Positions 16,126 through 24,935 of a stretch of 64,000 nucleotides of DNA are shown piece by piece. The position numbers and the translations under genes are program-made. The DNA comes from Chloroflexota bacterium (GTDB lineage: Bacteria; Chloroflexota; Anaerolineae; Anaerolineales; E44-bin32). Position 1 is the stretch's first letter, and each line of letters begins with the position of its first letter. The DNA lies in assembly GCA_022561385.1 (NCBI GenBank), contig JADFRG010000001.1:111032-175031 (forward strand), in the 5' to 3' direction. Below the pieces are notes generated by a model. That model searched no databases. It worked only from the letters and a program-made list of their open reading frames with translations, and was not told where the DNA came from.

Positions 16126-17049
16126 TTATTCCTGGGCCTCCAACCAACGTTCGGTCATCATCGACGCGGCCGTGCCCTGGCCCACTGAGGTCGCGATCTG
16201 GCGGTAGACCGAATCCATAATTTCTCCCGCCGCGAACACCCCCGGAACACTCGTCATCATTTTCTTATCCACGGTCAGATAACCCGCCTCGTCCATCTCT
16301 AGTTGGCCTTCAAAAAGACTCGAATTAGGATAATGGCCGATGAATATGAAGACGCCGTCCGTCTCCCGCGTTTCGATATCCCCCGTTTTCACATTGCGGG
16401 TGCGAATGGCCTGTACCTTGCCGTTACCCACAATCTCCTCCAGGACCGTATCCCAGATGAAACCGAGCTTCTCGTTGGAAAAGGCGCGCCGCTTGAGGGC
16501 TTCGCCTGCCCGCAGTTCGTCGCGACGGTGGAGGACGTCCACTCGATTGGCAAATTTGGTCAGGAAAATGCCCTCTTCCATGGCGCTGTCCCCGCCACCG
16601 ACGACGACCACATCCTTCTCACGAAAGAAGAACCCGTCGCAGGTCGCACAGAACGACACTCCGCGTCCGATAAACTCATCTTCGCCTGGAACACCGAGCC
16701 GCTTTGGAGAGGCGCCCGCGGTCACAATCACCGCCTCTGCCTCATAGTTCTCGCTATGGGTTTCGACCGTAAACGGTGGGCCGCTCGAGAAATCCACCTT
16801 GGTGACCTCGTCGATCTGCAACCTCGCTCCGAAGACCTCAGCCTGCTTGCGCATGAGCTCGACCAACTCCGGGCCGGTCGTTCCCTGGGGAAAGCCGGGA
16901 TAATTTTCGACTTCATTCGTGATTGAGATTTGCCCACCGAGCTGAGTTCCCGAAACCACCAGCGGCTCGAGCCGGGCACGCGCAGAGTAAAGCGCGGCGG
17001 TTAGACCGGCTGGGCCGGATCCAATGATGACTAACTTCTCCTTTTTCAT
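16126..17049 (-). CDS. trxB: Thioredoxin reductase
   Basis: 307 aa. FAD-binding IIGSGPAGLTAALYSAR, the redox-active CATC pair at about residues 134-137 (FCATCDGFFF), NADP-binding VVVVGGGDSAMEEG and the C-terminal FAD motif GVFAAGEIMDSVYRQIATSVGQG are all present. It transfers electrons from NADPH to thioredoxin. No thioredoxin gene is adjacent. A TlpA-like redoxin and CcdA are encoded 22 kb away, though those act on the other side of the membrane. Confidence 0.96.
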   Translation of the reverse strand: MKKEKLVIIGSGPAGLTAALYSARARLEPLVVSGTQLGGQISITNEVENYPGFPQGTTGPELVELMRKQAEVFGARLQIDEVTKVDFSSGPPFTVETHSENYEAEAVIVTAGASPKRLGVPGEDEFIGRGVSFCATCDGFFFREKDVVVVGGGDSAMEEGIFLTKFANRVDVLHRRDELRAGEALKRRAFSNEKLGFIWDTVLEEIVGNGKVQAIRTRNVKTGDIETRETDGVFIFIGHYPNSSLFEGQLEMDEAGYLTVDKKMMTSVPGVFAAGEIMDSVYRQIATSVGQGTAASMMTERWLEAQE

Positions 17050-17143
17050 GTAACCGCTCTCTTGAGGTTCGAAATCATTTCCATTTCAGCGATATCCTCA
17101 GGCATGGACGCCGTGTGAGGCGGTATTTCTTACCTTGCGGTTG

Positions 17144-17368
17144 TTATTCTTCGTCGTCCATCAGTTGTGGAACAGTATGTTTTAGCCACCAGATCGGTGC
17201 GCGGGTCACGACGTTCCCCTGCGCGTCGATCAGCGGCTTTCGGATCGGATCTCCATCATCCCCGGGCCGACACGCCACTTTTTCTCCGCCGCAAAATTCG
17301 CACTTCCCACTTTCCCCAGCCGAGGCGGTACATCGCTTGCACACATAAATCACGATCTCTTCGCTCAC
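17144..17368 (-). CDS. Small zinc-ribbon protein, about 74 aa
   Basis: The ORF track starts at 17428, but a strong AGGAGG lies about 10 nt upstream of a GTG at 17368, giving VSEEIVIYVCKRCTASAG. The protein has two CxxC pairs (CKRC and CEFC) spaced like a small zinc ribbon, followed by a charged region and PIWWLKHTVPQLMDDEE. I recognise no named family. It is 94 nt upstream of trxB on the same strand, so it could be cotranscribed with it. Confidence 0.75.
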   Translation of the reverse strand: MSEEIVIYVCKRCTASAGESGKCEFCGGEKVACRPGDDGDPIRKPLIDAQGNVVTRAPIWWLKHTVPQLMDDEE

Positions 17369-17515
17369 GGCCTTGTCCCTCCTAACGATGCTGGCCTTAA
17401 TTGTAAGCGAGGCGCGAAGGCTAGACAACGCCTGCTCGCGACTCTCAAAAACTACGTACGCGACACATAGGTTCCGGCCAGCCTGCCGGGTACGCGGCGA
17501 GGGCCGGAGAGTGGA

Positions 17516-18169
17516 TCAAGCAACGCTTGAATTCTTCTTGCGCGCCATACCCAGGAGCACGGCCTGGGCCAGGGCGGTCAGCCAGAAATTACGCGTGGCG
17601 GCGAAGAGCAGGCTCGAGCCGGCAATGCGCGCAACCGTCTCCCACATGCCAGATGGCCAATTCGATTCCGCTCCTTTTGTTCGCCGCGTGCTCAGAGCTT
17701 CCTTCAGGGTCGCCTTCCACGGTTTGAAGCAGATTGCCCATTCCAGGACCGCCAAGGCGAGACCCATCAGTAGGCCCAATTCGGTGCGGGGCATCCAGAG
17801 CATGCCGGCCGCCCTATAAAGCGCCCAGCGCGGCTCATCCAGAACGCCGCGGGTCGGCGTTGGCCACTCCCCCTGCGGCCACCGGATCAATGTCATTACC
17901 CCGACGAGGACTCCGGAGAGTATGGCCCCGCCAACCCAGGTCAGCGGCGACTGGCCCGTGAGACCGTAAAACCTGGCAGGGACCGCTCCGGATATCAGCG
18001 CGAGGTAGGCCGGAACAATGCCCCACAGCCAGGGAGCCAATCTCTGCGCCAGATCCAGTATCGATTCGGAAAGACCTAAAAGAGCGGCCGCCCGAGGCCA
18101 GGCGGGTTTTGCCAACGCGGGAGAAAAAATGGCCAGGCCCACCCAGAACGCGGCCTCAGCTTGAGTCAA
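17516..18169 (-). CDS. Hypothetical multi-pass membrane protein, 217 aa
   Basis: About five or six hydrophobic segments, for example LWGIVPAYLALISGAVPA, WVGGAILSGVLVGVMTLI and LGLLMGLALAVLEWAICF. The central stretch is broken by a polar loop containing a Trp- and Pro-rich motif, RWPQGEWPTPTRGVLDEPRW. No enzymatic motif is seen and I cannot assign a family. It starts 35 nt after the histidine kinase stop on the same strand, so it may belong to the kinase transcription unit and could be a membrane partner of it. Confidence 0.7.
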   Translation of the reverse strand: MTQAEAAFWVGLAIFSPALAKPAWPRAAALLGLSESILDLAQRLAPWLWGIVPAYLALISGAVPARFYGLTGQSPLTWVGGAILSGVLVGVMTLIRWPQGEWPTPTRGVLDEPRWALYRAAGMLWMPRTELGLLMGLALAVLEWAICFKPWKATLKEALSTRRTKGAESNWPSGMWETVARIAGSSLLFAATRNFWLTALAQAVLLGMARKKNSSVA

Positions 18170-18203
18170 CCGATGCGGTACCCATCGGGAAGCACGTCGC
18201 GCC

Positions 18204-19880
18204 TTAGGTCTTTCCCGCCACGGGTACTTCTAAGATAATGCGCGTCCCCTCCCCCTCCGCCGACTCGATATGCAGGACCCCGTTCACGAGTTCCGAGCGT
18301 TCACGCATGTTGACCATGCCCAGGCTTCCGCGCTGCTCGTAGTTGGCGTCCACCGCGCCCACATTAAACCCGACCCCGTCATCTCTCACTTCGAGCACGA
18401 TACCTTCTGCTTCGGTTCGTTGCAGCTCCACCCAGATGTTGGCCGCCTCTGCATATTTGTGTGCGTTGTTGATCGCCTCTTCGGCAATGAAAAACACGAC
18501 CGCTTGTTTGGACATGTCCAGGCCGTCCGACACATTCATCTCCGCTTCCACGTGGACCGCCTGCCCATGGGTCTCGTGCATTTTGCTGGCCAGTTGATAA
18601 AGGGCTGAAACGAGCCCCTTGGATTCAAGGACCAGCGGTCGCAGCGTAAAAAGCATGTGCCGAATTTCCCTGGTCGTCTGGCGCGCGATTTCCTCCAGGG
18701 TCTTGATCTCCCGTTGCGCCGCCTCTCGGTCTCGCTCGATTAGACGACCGGCGAAGTTCAATCGCATCGCAACGGCCGCGATCGTCTGGGTCGGCCCGTC
18801 ATGCAGATTGCGGGCGAGCTTGCGGCGGGACTCCTCTTCAGTCTCCATTATTCGATCCCGCTCGATCTCCAGCTCGCGCACGATTCGGGCGTTGTGTAAG
18901 GCGATGCCTCCCAGCGTACCGATGGCGTCGAGCCGATCGAGGCGACTACGAGTGAAAAATCCCTTGTTGGAATGCGCGAGCACCAATGCCCCCTCGACCT
19001 GTCCGCTCACAATCAGCGGCACACACACGGCTACCTGGCTTCCATGGGCGAGGCCCAATCGCTCCAGAGCCGGATCATGCGAAGCCGCGTCTGCGTACGT
19101 TAGCTGGCCGGAATCGAGAGCCTCAGCGATGAGCCCGTTCGGAGTCGTCAATACAAACCCCTCCGGCGTCGCGTTTCGACCTGCGGCCAGTGTGAATCCA
19201 CCTCCGACCGGAAGCAGCAGAGCGACCCGCACTTCCTCCGCCCTCTCGGCCGTCAATCCGCCCAGAGCCAGGTCGATGAGTTTCGCGTGAAAATCTTCGC
19301 TGGCGGCCGCGACGTTAATCTCCACTGCGAGGTCCAGCATCGACCGGTCGCGCCCTGCGCCTCCACTCCCATCCAACTCAGGCCCACCATGGTGTTGGTG
19401 AAGCCATACACCGATCCAGCCCGCCACCGGGGTGAGCGCCAAGACCGTAAGCAGAGCACGACCCGCGCCGGCCAGTTCCTCGACTTGAATGGAGCCGGAA
19501 AGAAAACTGAATGCCAGCAGGACCGAAGCGCCCAAGCCGGGGAAAGCGAGCGCCGCAAGCCAGCCGAAGGCCATCCCGCCTAAAAGACCCCCGATCAACA
19601 GCGACCACCACAACGGACTCGTGGCAAGTCCGGTGAGCGCGATCGAACCCAGCACGAATGTGAGGTCAATTGCGATGCCAGACTCGCGTGGCCATCTCAA
19701 CCGCGTGCGTGGCCAGGGCGCGACCGAAATCAGGACGATCAAGAGCACCCATATGCCCACGATCACGGCCAACCCCGTGCTCAATTGGCCAGTCAGCCCG
19801 GCCGAAATCGACACCGCAGCCGCCCAGATCAGGCGAATTAGCAGCATAACCAAATAATTCGTTGTGAGAGTCCGTGCCAT
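18204..19880 (-). CDS. NarL-family sensor histidine kinase with GAF domain
   Basis: 558 aa. The N-terminal 160 residues hold about five membrane helices. A GAF-like domain follows at about 180-330, then the HisKA_3 dimerisation box SRRKLARNLHDGPTQTIAAV with the phosphoacceptor His at about 360. The ATP-binding domain carries EEAINNAHKYAEA (N box), RDDGVGFN (G1) and GSLGMVNMRERSELVNG. All catalytic motifs look intact. No response regulator is encoded nearby, so it is an orphan in this window. It is followed by the membrane protein at 17516. Confidence 0.93.
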   Translation of the reverse strand: MARTLTTNYLVMLLIRLIWAAAVSISAGLTGQLSTGLAVIVGIWVLLIVLISVAPWPRTRLRWPRESGIAIDLTFVLGSIALTGLATSPLWWSLLIGGLLGGMAFGWLAALAFPGLGASVLLAFSFLSGSIQVEELAGAGRALLTVLALTPVAGWIGVWLHQHHGGPELDGSGGAGRDRSMLDLAVEINVAAASEDFHAKLIDLALGGLTAERAEEVRVALLLPVGGGFTLAAGRNATPEGFVLTTPNGLIAEALDSGQLTYADAASHDPALERLGLAHGSQVAVCVPLIVSGQVEGALVLAHSNKGFFTRSRLDRLDAIGTLGGIALHNARIVRELEIERDRIMETEEESRRKLARNLHDGPTQTIAAVAMRLNFAGRLIERDREAAQREIKTLEEIARQTTREIRHMLFTLRPLVLESKGLVSALYQLASKMHETHGQAVHVEAEMNVSDGLDMSKQAVVFFIAEEAINNAHKYAEAANIWVELQRTEAEGIVLEVRDDGVGFNVGAVDANYEQRGSLGMVNMRERSELVNGVLHIESAEGEGTRIILEVPVAGKT

Positions 19881-19892
19881 CAGGCTAATGGG

Positions 19893-19910
19893 TCCGGATA
19901 TATATACGGA
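19893..19910 (-). promoter_or_regulatory. Palindromic TATATA promoter region of the histidine kinase
   Basis: TCCGGATATATATACGGA is a near-perfect 18-bp palindrome centred on TATATAT, located 13-30 nt upstream of the kinase ATG. It could combine a -10 box with an operator. Confidence 0.4.
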
Positions 19911-20043
19911 TGCCGACTGAACTACCAGTTTGGGATTTTACAGGAGAACCCTTGTCGCGGCTTGGGCCTCGCACAAGGTGGGATGTGCCGCTTACATTGC
20001 GAATACGTGCCATCTGCGCGGCGCACAACCCTTCCCAAGTGGA

Positions 20044-21192
20044 TTAGGAGCCCGTCGGCGTCACAGTGGCCAAGAAGTCGCCCAGCAGCCATCCTTCCGA
20101 GCCGTCCTCTCGACGCACAAGCCACCATAGCTGGCCCGCGGATGGCTCCGGGCCGCCGATGATCAGGAGCGGCTCACGCTCAGCGACGAAGTCCACGGGT
20201 GCTCCATCCGGCTTGTCGCGCAGGATGGCACCCCGGAAGTTGGTGCCCAGTACGATCGCTGAGGGAGGCGTGGGGGTGAGGGTCGGCGTGTTAGTTGCGG
20301 TGCTTGTGGCCGTGTGGGTAGCGGTGGGGGTCGGCGTGACTGTGAGCGTGGCGGTTGCGGTCGGAGTGGCAGTTGCGGTTGGGGTAAGAGTCGGGGTGGG
20401 AGTCGGGGTTGGAAGCGCAGCCAGCACGGAGGTCCCGAATCCCAGCGCGCTGACCACTCCCAGCAGGCCCATCATCACAATCGCCGCCGCCAGGGACCGG
20501 CCGCTCCCGGTGAGCGGCCTGAACCCCATCAGAACCAGGGTAAAGAGTCCCGCCGCCACCGCCCAGGTCAAGTGCAGCACGAAGGTGAGTGCCGCGCCCT
20601 GCACGAGTTCGGGTTCGGATAACACCAATCCCGCGCCGGCTGCACCTAGCGGTAGAAACAGCGAGTACGCCACCGCTACGCTCGCCACACCGGCGAGTCG
20701 CTCCGATCGGGCAAGCACAATGGCCATGACCACCGCTCCCGTCAAGAGCAGGCCGAAGTCCACCAGGTTGAGCTTTGTGTGTTCGTAGGGAAGAAGCGAA
20801 ACTGTGTCGGAACCAAGAGCCAGGCCGAAGACCAGGCCCGCCGCCACAGCAACGAGCAAGACTCCCAGCGCCAGCGCGACTGACATCCGCAGGAAGAAGC
20901 GCACGGATCCCGAGACCGCCGCAAGGGAGAGTCCCGCAACCGGACCGAGACGCGGCGCCAACAACGCGCCCGCGATCAGCAACGCGCGCTGGTCGTAGCG
21001 ATAGCCCAGGCCAATGAGTGCACCGCAGAGCAGCGCATAGAGAAAGAACCCGGCGCCGGGTGTAACCGCGTTTGCCAGCCGATCCAGGTAGGCTTCGCGC
21101 TCGGTAGCCTGGAGTTGGCTGATCCGGCGCCTGGCGCGCCTCAAGCGAGCCTTGTCCTGGCGATCCGCTTCTGGTATCGGTTCGCTTTTCAC
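20044..21192 (-). CDS. Multi-TM (DUF389-like) protein with Thr/Pro stalk and SH3-like tail
   Basis: 382 aa. A basic cytoplasmic N-terminus is followed by about 7-8 membrane helices, including FFLYALLCGALIGLGYRYDQ and ALLIAGALLAPRLGPVAGL, which resemble the DUF389/TIGR00341 membrane family. After the last helix comes a roughly 45-residue PTPTPTLTPTATATPT-type stalk. The final 75 residues look like a bacterial SH3 domain (GAILRDKPDGAPVDFV, WWLVRREDGSEGWLLGDFL). The layout parallels the Ser/Thr kinase at 4781: membrane core, Thr/Pro stalk, external binding module. Function unknown; wall or ligand sensing is an inference. Confidence 0.8.
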   Translation of the reverse strand: MKSEPIPEADRQDKARLRRARRRISQLQATEREAYLDRLANAVTPGAGFFLYALLCGALIGLGYRYDQRALLIAGALLAPRLGPVAGLSLAAVSGSVRFFLRMSVALALGVLLVAVAAGLVFGLALGSDTVSLLPYEHTKLNLVDFGLLLTGAVVMAIVLARSERLAGVASVAVAYSLFLPLGAAGAGLVLSEPELVQGAALTFVLHLTWAVAAGLFTLVLMGFRPLTGSGRSLAAAIVMMGLLGVVSALGFGTSVLAALPTPTPTPTLTPTATATPTATATLTVTPTPTATHTATSTATNTPTLTPTPPSAIVLGTNFRGAILRDKPDGAPVDFVAEREPLLIIGGPEPSAGQLWWLVRREDGSEGWLLGDFLATVTPTGS

Positions 21193-21390
21193 CCGCGGTT
21201 CAACTCATCGGATGTTTGTTGTGGGTCAATCAAGGAAGTTTTCGGGAGAGCCGGCGCATTATAGCACCCGCGCCGCCAGACAAACCAGGATAGAGGGAGT
21301 GGAGTGCGAGTCTGCCAAGGCTTGAACCTGCTTCGCTTCAAGATCCTGGCCGCAGGCTTGGGGGAACCTCGAGCGAGGCGATCCCACTGC

Positions 21391-21396
21391 TATAAT
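21391..21396 (+). promoter_or_regulatory. -10 box TATAAT of tRNA-Val
   Basis: TATAAT ends 11 nt before the mature 5' end of the tRNA gene, as expected for a tRNA promoter. Confidence 0.65.
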
Positions 21397-21407
21397 TCCG
21401 CCAAATT

Positions 21408-21481
<74 letters not shown>

Positions 21482-21597
21482 CTTTTCCCATCCTTAGTAC
21501 CTGGCTTCCGTTAATTCCCGAGGGGTCGAGGCCATGATTTAACCGGCCGAGCACGCAGCTCTGCCGCATGCAGCAGCGGAATTCATCAGGCAAGTAA

Positions 21598-22326
21598 ATG
21601 GCAACAAGCGAATTTGATCTGAATAAAGCAGGCTACCAGGTTGTTGATGATTTCTTAACCGAGGAGCAATGTCGGCTGCTCCTGAGCAAGATCAACAAGT
21701 ACCGGGAGGGGCATATTTTGCCCGAAATCCACCGACCCATGGCGGGACGCTCCCTGCGCTACCATGTGATCCACGGCGAACAGATCCGCGAGAGCCTTCC
21801 GGAGATTTGGGAGCTCTATACGGGGAGAGTTCAGCAGCGGGTCGATCGCTCACTCGGTTTTCCGCTCGCCCCGCTGGAAAATACGCGCGCGGGGGTCAAT
21901 GTGAACCTTATGCGCCCGAAGCAATCCTCGTACCGCTGGCACTACGACCGTGCCTGCGTCACAGCTATCATCTATCTCAACGAGGTGGAAGGCGGCCAAA
22001 CCGAGCTCTACCCAAATTACCGGATGCTGCTCAGGAAAGGAAAAAATTCCGCCGTCCAGCGCACGCTCGACCGAATTATTCAGGCCAAGCCCATCCTGGG
22101 CATCTTTGGGACCAAGGTGCGAGTGTCCCCCAAGGTGGGCCGGCTGGTCATGATGCGTGCCGATCGATGTTGGCACAGCGTGCGTTCCGTTCTAGGTGAC
22201 CGAGAGCGGATAAACATCATCCTCTCTTATGACCTCCCCGGCACGGAATTCCCCACGGCCGAAGGGCTGGACTCTTACCTCTACACGCAGGAAGAAGCGC
22301 GGTCCTCCGACCCAAACTACAGTTAA
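21598..22326 (+). CDS. 2-oxoglutarate/Fe(II)-dependent oxygenase (prolyl-4-hydroxylase-like)
   Basis: 242 aa. The double-stranded beta-helix metal triad is readable: H115 and D117 in SYRWHYDRACVTAIIYLNEV, and H193 in RADRCWHSVRSVLG, with R204 (GDRERINIILSYD) placed to bind 2-oxoglutarate. It should hydroxylate or otherwise oxidise a small molecule or side chain using O2 and 2-oxoglutarate. It is the first gene of a tight four-gene operon with two methyltransferases and an APH-like kinase (10-nt gap, then two 4-nt overlaps). This suggests a tailoring pathway for one shared product. The substrate is unknown. Confidence 0.88.
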   Translation: MATSEFDLNKAGYQVVDDFLTEEQCRLLLSKINKYREGHILPEIHRPMAGRSLRYHVIHGEQIRESLPEIWELYTGRVQQRVDRSLGFPLAPLENTRAGVNVNLMRPKQSSYRWHYDRACVTAIIYLNEVEGGQTELYPNYRMLLRKGKNSAVQRTLDRIIQAKPILGIFGTKVRVSPKVGRLVMMRADRCWHSVRSVLGDRERINIILSYDLPGTEFPTAEGLDSYLYTQEEARSSDPNYS

Positions 22327-22336
22327 CTCTGCCCTC

Positions 22337-23149
22337 GTGATCACTCAATCCTCTAAGTATTTCTACACAGCTGACAGCTGGGACGAGGCGGCCTGGCTCG
22401 ACATCGTTTCGATCGAATACGAGTCACTTCTTGCGGCCTATCCGTTTGACACAAGACTCAGGGAGATTCCCGGCGAGGGTCGGCTCAAGGTGCTGGATGT
22501 CGGCTGCGGCTCGGCCATCTTCGCCCAGTACCTGGATAAAACCTTAGGTGACGATCTTCATCTGAGCTGTGATCTACTCGATGTTTCGGATATCAGCCTG
22601 CAGCAGGCGCGCGAGGTCCTGAGAAAATTGAAACATTTCAGCCCCAGCCGCCTCTTCAAGACCCTGATCGAGGATCTCCCAAGCGCGCTTCACTTGTCTG
22701 AATCCACCTACGACGCGATTTGGGCCATTCATTCCTTGACCACGGTCGACCTGGAGCGGATGCCGGAAGTTTTTCGACACTTGCTGCGGCTGCTTTCCCC
22801 GGGGGGCCGACTGTACATTTATCAGCTGACCGCCGATTCTTCCTATCAGACCCTCCATCAGGTCTATCGTCAGCAGGTCTCCCCTGACGTTCCCCGATTC
22901 ATGGAGTTCGAGGACACCAAACGCATCCTTGATTCGCTCCCGGTTGAGTACGAAGTCATTGAATTAAGCTTCGATCACGAGTTGCCTCGAGATCGGCCCG
23001 AGCTCGTGGAAAACTATTTGCGGAAGTGTGTCCTCGACGACACCCTCGATACGGAACAGGTATTCGGAGATCTGTTGTCTCGCTTTAAGAGCGACGACGG
23101 TTATCGGATCCCCCAATCCGTCAACTTTATCAGTGTATCCAAACGATGA
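22337..23149 (+). CDS. Class I SAM-dependent methyltransferase (operon gene 2)
   Basis: About 270 aa from the GTG at 22337 (VITQSSKYFYTADSWDEAAW). The ORF track extends the frame upstream into the oxygenase gene, which is unlikely to be translated. SAM-binding motif I is LKVLDVGCGSAIFAQYLDK, motif II lies near CDLLDVSDISLQQA, and the post-motif segment LLRLLSPGGRLYIYQL is typical. It starts 10 nt after the oxygenase stop and overlaps the next methyltransferase by ATGA. The acceptor is unknown; no peptide precursor was seen nearby. Confidence 0.85.
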   Translation: MITQSSKYFYTADSWDEAAWLDIVSIEYESLLAAYPFDTRLREIPGEGRLKVLDVGCGSAIFAQYLDKTLGDDLHLSCDLLDVSDISLQQAREVLRKLKHFSPSRLFKTLIEDLPSALHLSESTYDAIWAIHSLTTVDLERMPEVFRHLLRLLSPGGRLYIYQLTADSSYQTLHQVYRQQVSPDVPRFMEFEDTKRILDSLPVEYEVIELSFDHELPRDRPELVENYLRKCVLDDTLDTEQVFGDLLSRFKSDDGYRIPQSVNFISVSKR

Positions 23150-23898
23150 TCCCACTTAGCGGCAAGTATTACGTAGAGTGTAATGAGGTATTCCGTCGCT
23201 CGACGAATCAGCCGGATCGAATGCTGGACGAGATGCGCAAATTCGCTCAGGGTCGATCCGGGCTGCGGATCCTGAGCGTAGGTTCCGGCGTGGGGCTCTT
23301 TGAAATCCCTATGCTCCTGATGCTGAAAGCGAAAACTAAATATTTCGTGGGCGTGGACGTGAATAATCACGCGTGCCAGGTCTTGCGGAACAGACTGCAG
23401 GAGGAATTTGGCTCTTCCCTCGACTTCGAGGTGGAGAATCTTTCCTTCGATGAGTACCGGACCGATCGTCGTTTTGAGATCGTGCTCTTCAATCACGCCT
23501 TCGAATACCTGGATGGAAACCCGTTGAGCTGGATCCAGAAATCTCGAGAGCTTCTCGCCGAGGCCGGTATCGTTCTGATCTTCAGCCCCAATCGCGGCGG
23601 GATCAATAGGTTCTATGATGAACTCTTCGCACCTTTCTTATCCGAGGACCTCAAGCCATTGCTCGCCCGGACTGGAATCAACTATTCGACAACAACTATC
23701 GATGCCGAATGTGACCTGAGTCTGCTTGACGGCGATGAGGAGGATTCTAATAGGATCCGGCTGCTGAGCTTTCTTACCCAGACGGATTGCCGGAATTTGC
23801 CGCCTTCTACGCAGCGCGAATTCGCCGGCTACTTCCTCTCACTCCGTAAGGGAGAGACATCGATGATCCCCCATCCCACCACCCTCTTCGTTTTGTGA
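23146..23898 (+). CDS. Class I SAM-dependent methyltransferase (operon gene 3)
   Basis: 250 aa. Motif I is LRILSVGSGVGLFEIPMLLM, motif II is FVGVDVNNHACQVL, and ESRELLAEAGIVLIFSPN-type sequence follows. It overlaps the preceding methyltransferase by 4 nt (ATGA) and the following kinase by 4 nt (GTGA), so the three are translationally coupled. It shares little visible sequence with the preceding methyltransferase beyond the fold, which argues for two different methylation steps over a recent duplication. Confidence 0.85.
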   Translation: MIPLSGKYYVECNEVFRRSTNQPDRMLDEMRKFAQGRSGLRILSVGSGVGLFEIPMLLMLKAKTKYFVGVDVNNHACQVLRNRLQEEFGSSLDFEVENLSFDEYRTDRRFEIVLFNHAFEYLDGNPLSWIQKSRELLAEAGIVLIFSPNRGGINRFYDELFAPFLSEDLKPLLARTGINYSTTTIDAECDLSLLDGDEEDSNRIRLLSFLTQTDCRNLPPSTQREFAGYFLSLRKGETSMIPHPTTLFVL

Positions 23899-24935
23899 CA
23901 TTTGGACCCACTTCCGCAGGCCTGGGCGATCTTGCCAGGGAGAAATTGGCAGAGTTCCTTGGCCGCCAATACCCCGAACTCGACAATCCCGAGCTGCTCG
24001 ATTTGACCGAGTTCGGCGGGGGCTGGGAAACCGATCTCTACCACTTGAAGCTTGCGGGCACGCGAAACGGCGAGACGGTCCCTATGGAGCTTGTGCTCAG
24101 GCTGTACAAGGGAACCGATTCGCTTGAGAAGGCCCGAAAGGAATTCTCCTTGATGACGGGCGTGACTCGCTTTGGGATTGCGACACCAAGGGTAGACGCG
24201 CTTGTGGAGGACCGGTCGATCCTGGAACATCCTTTTCTCGTCATGGAGCACATTCCGGGCGGTACCCTGGAGATGTTCATCAGAGGAGAAGGGCCATCAG
24301 GCTGGGTGGATCAATCGATGCGGGTGCTGGTGCGCATACACGCCATACCATGGGAAGAGCTGCTTCCGAAACCGGGAGGCCCCTTTCCTAATTCGGAGGA
24401 GCCCCTGGCTTTTATAAGGAGCATCCTGCTCGAGATGGATCAAACCACCGATCGGTATGGGCTGACAGACTTTGATCCGACGATGGACTGGCTGCACGAG
24501 CGAGCGTCGCTCGGAGCTGCCGCTGAGCCCGCGCTGGTTCACAACGACTTCCACCCACAAAACATCTTGCTTAAGCAGGGTGAGATGGTGGTAATCGACT
24601 GGTCCTTCGCAGAAATCAGTGATTATCGAATGGACCTGGCCTGGTCGACTCTGCAATTCGGTGTCATGGCGGGGGACGAGCACCGGTCGGCCATGCTCGA
24701 GGCCTATGAGCGTGCCGCCGGCTCGCCTATCGAGAACTTCGAGTACTTTGAGGCGCTGAAGTTCACCATGCGGATGTTAACCATTGCAACCTGGCTGGAC
24801 GAATCAGTGGAGATTCCGGTTCCTGGGATCACCAGGCAAGCCATTCGGGGTGACTATAAGCAACATGTCCTGAATCCGTACCGGAGGCTGAAGCAGATTA
24901 CGGGGCTCGAGATCCGAACGATTGAGGAACTCTGA
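23895..24935 (+). CDS. APH-family phosphotransferase (small-molecule kinase)
   Basis: 346 aa from a GTG in the GTGA overlap. The aminoglycoside-phosphotransferase fold is indicated by the Brenner-type motif LVHNDFHPQNILLKQGEMVV followed by IDWSFAEISDYRMDLAW, with the catalytic Asp and metal-binding residues in place. FLVMEHIPGGTLEMFI is the hinge. APH-like kinases phosphorylate hydroxyl groups of antibiotics, choline, homoserine and other metabolites. As the last gene of the oxygenase-methyltransferase operon, it could phosphorylate the hydroxyl introduced by the oxygenase or provide self-protection. Confidence 0.88.
   Translation: MTFGPTSAGLGDLAREKLAEFLGRQYPELDNPELLDLTEFGGGWETDLYHLKLAGTRNGETVPMELVLRLYKGTDSLEKARKEFSLMTGVTRFGIATPRVDALVEDRSILEHPFLVMEHIPGGTLEMFIRGEGPSGWVDQSMRVLVRIHAIPWEELLPKPGGPFPNSEEPLAFIRSILLEMDQTTDRYGLTDFDPTMDWLHERASLGAAAEPALVHNDFHPQNILLKQGEMVVIDWSFAEISDYRMDLAWSTLQFGVMAGDEHRSAMLEAYERAAGSPIENFEYFEALKFTMRMLTIATWLDESVEIPVPGITRQAIRGDYKQHVLNPYRRLKQITGLEIRTIEEL

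Noticed and set aside
18619-19290. 223-codon plus-strand ORF antisense to the histidine kinase
   Set aside because: Ser/Arg-rich shadow of the GAF and HisKA region.
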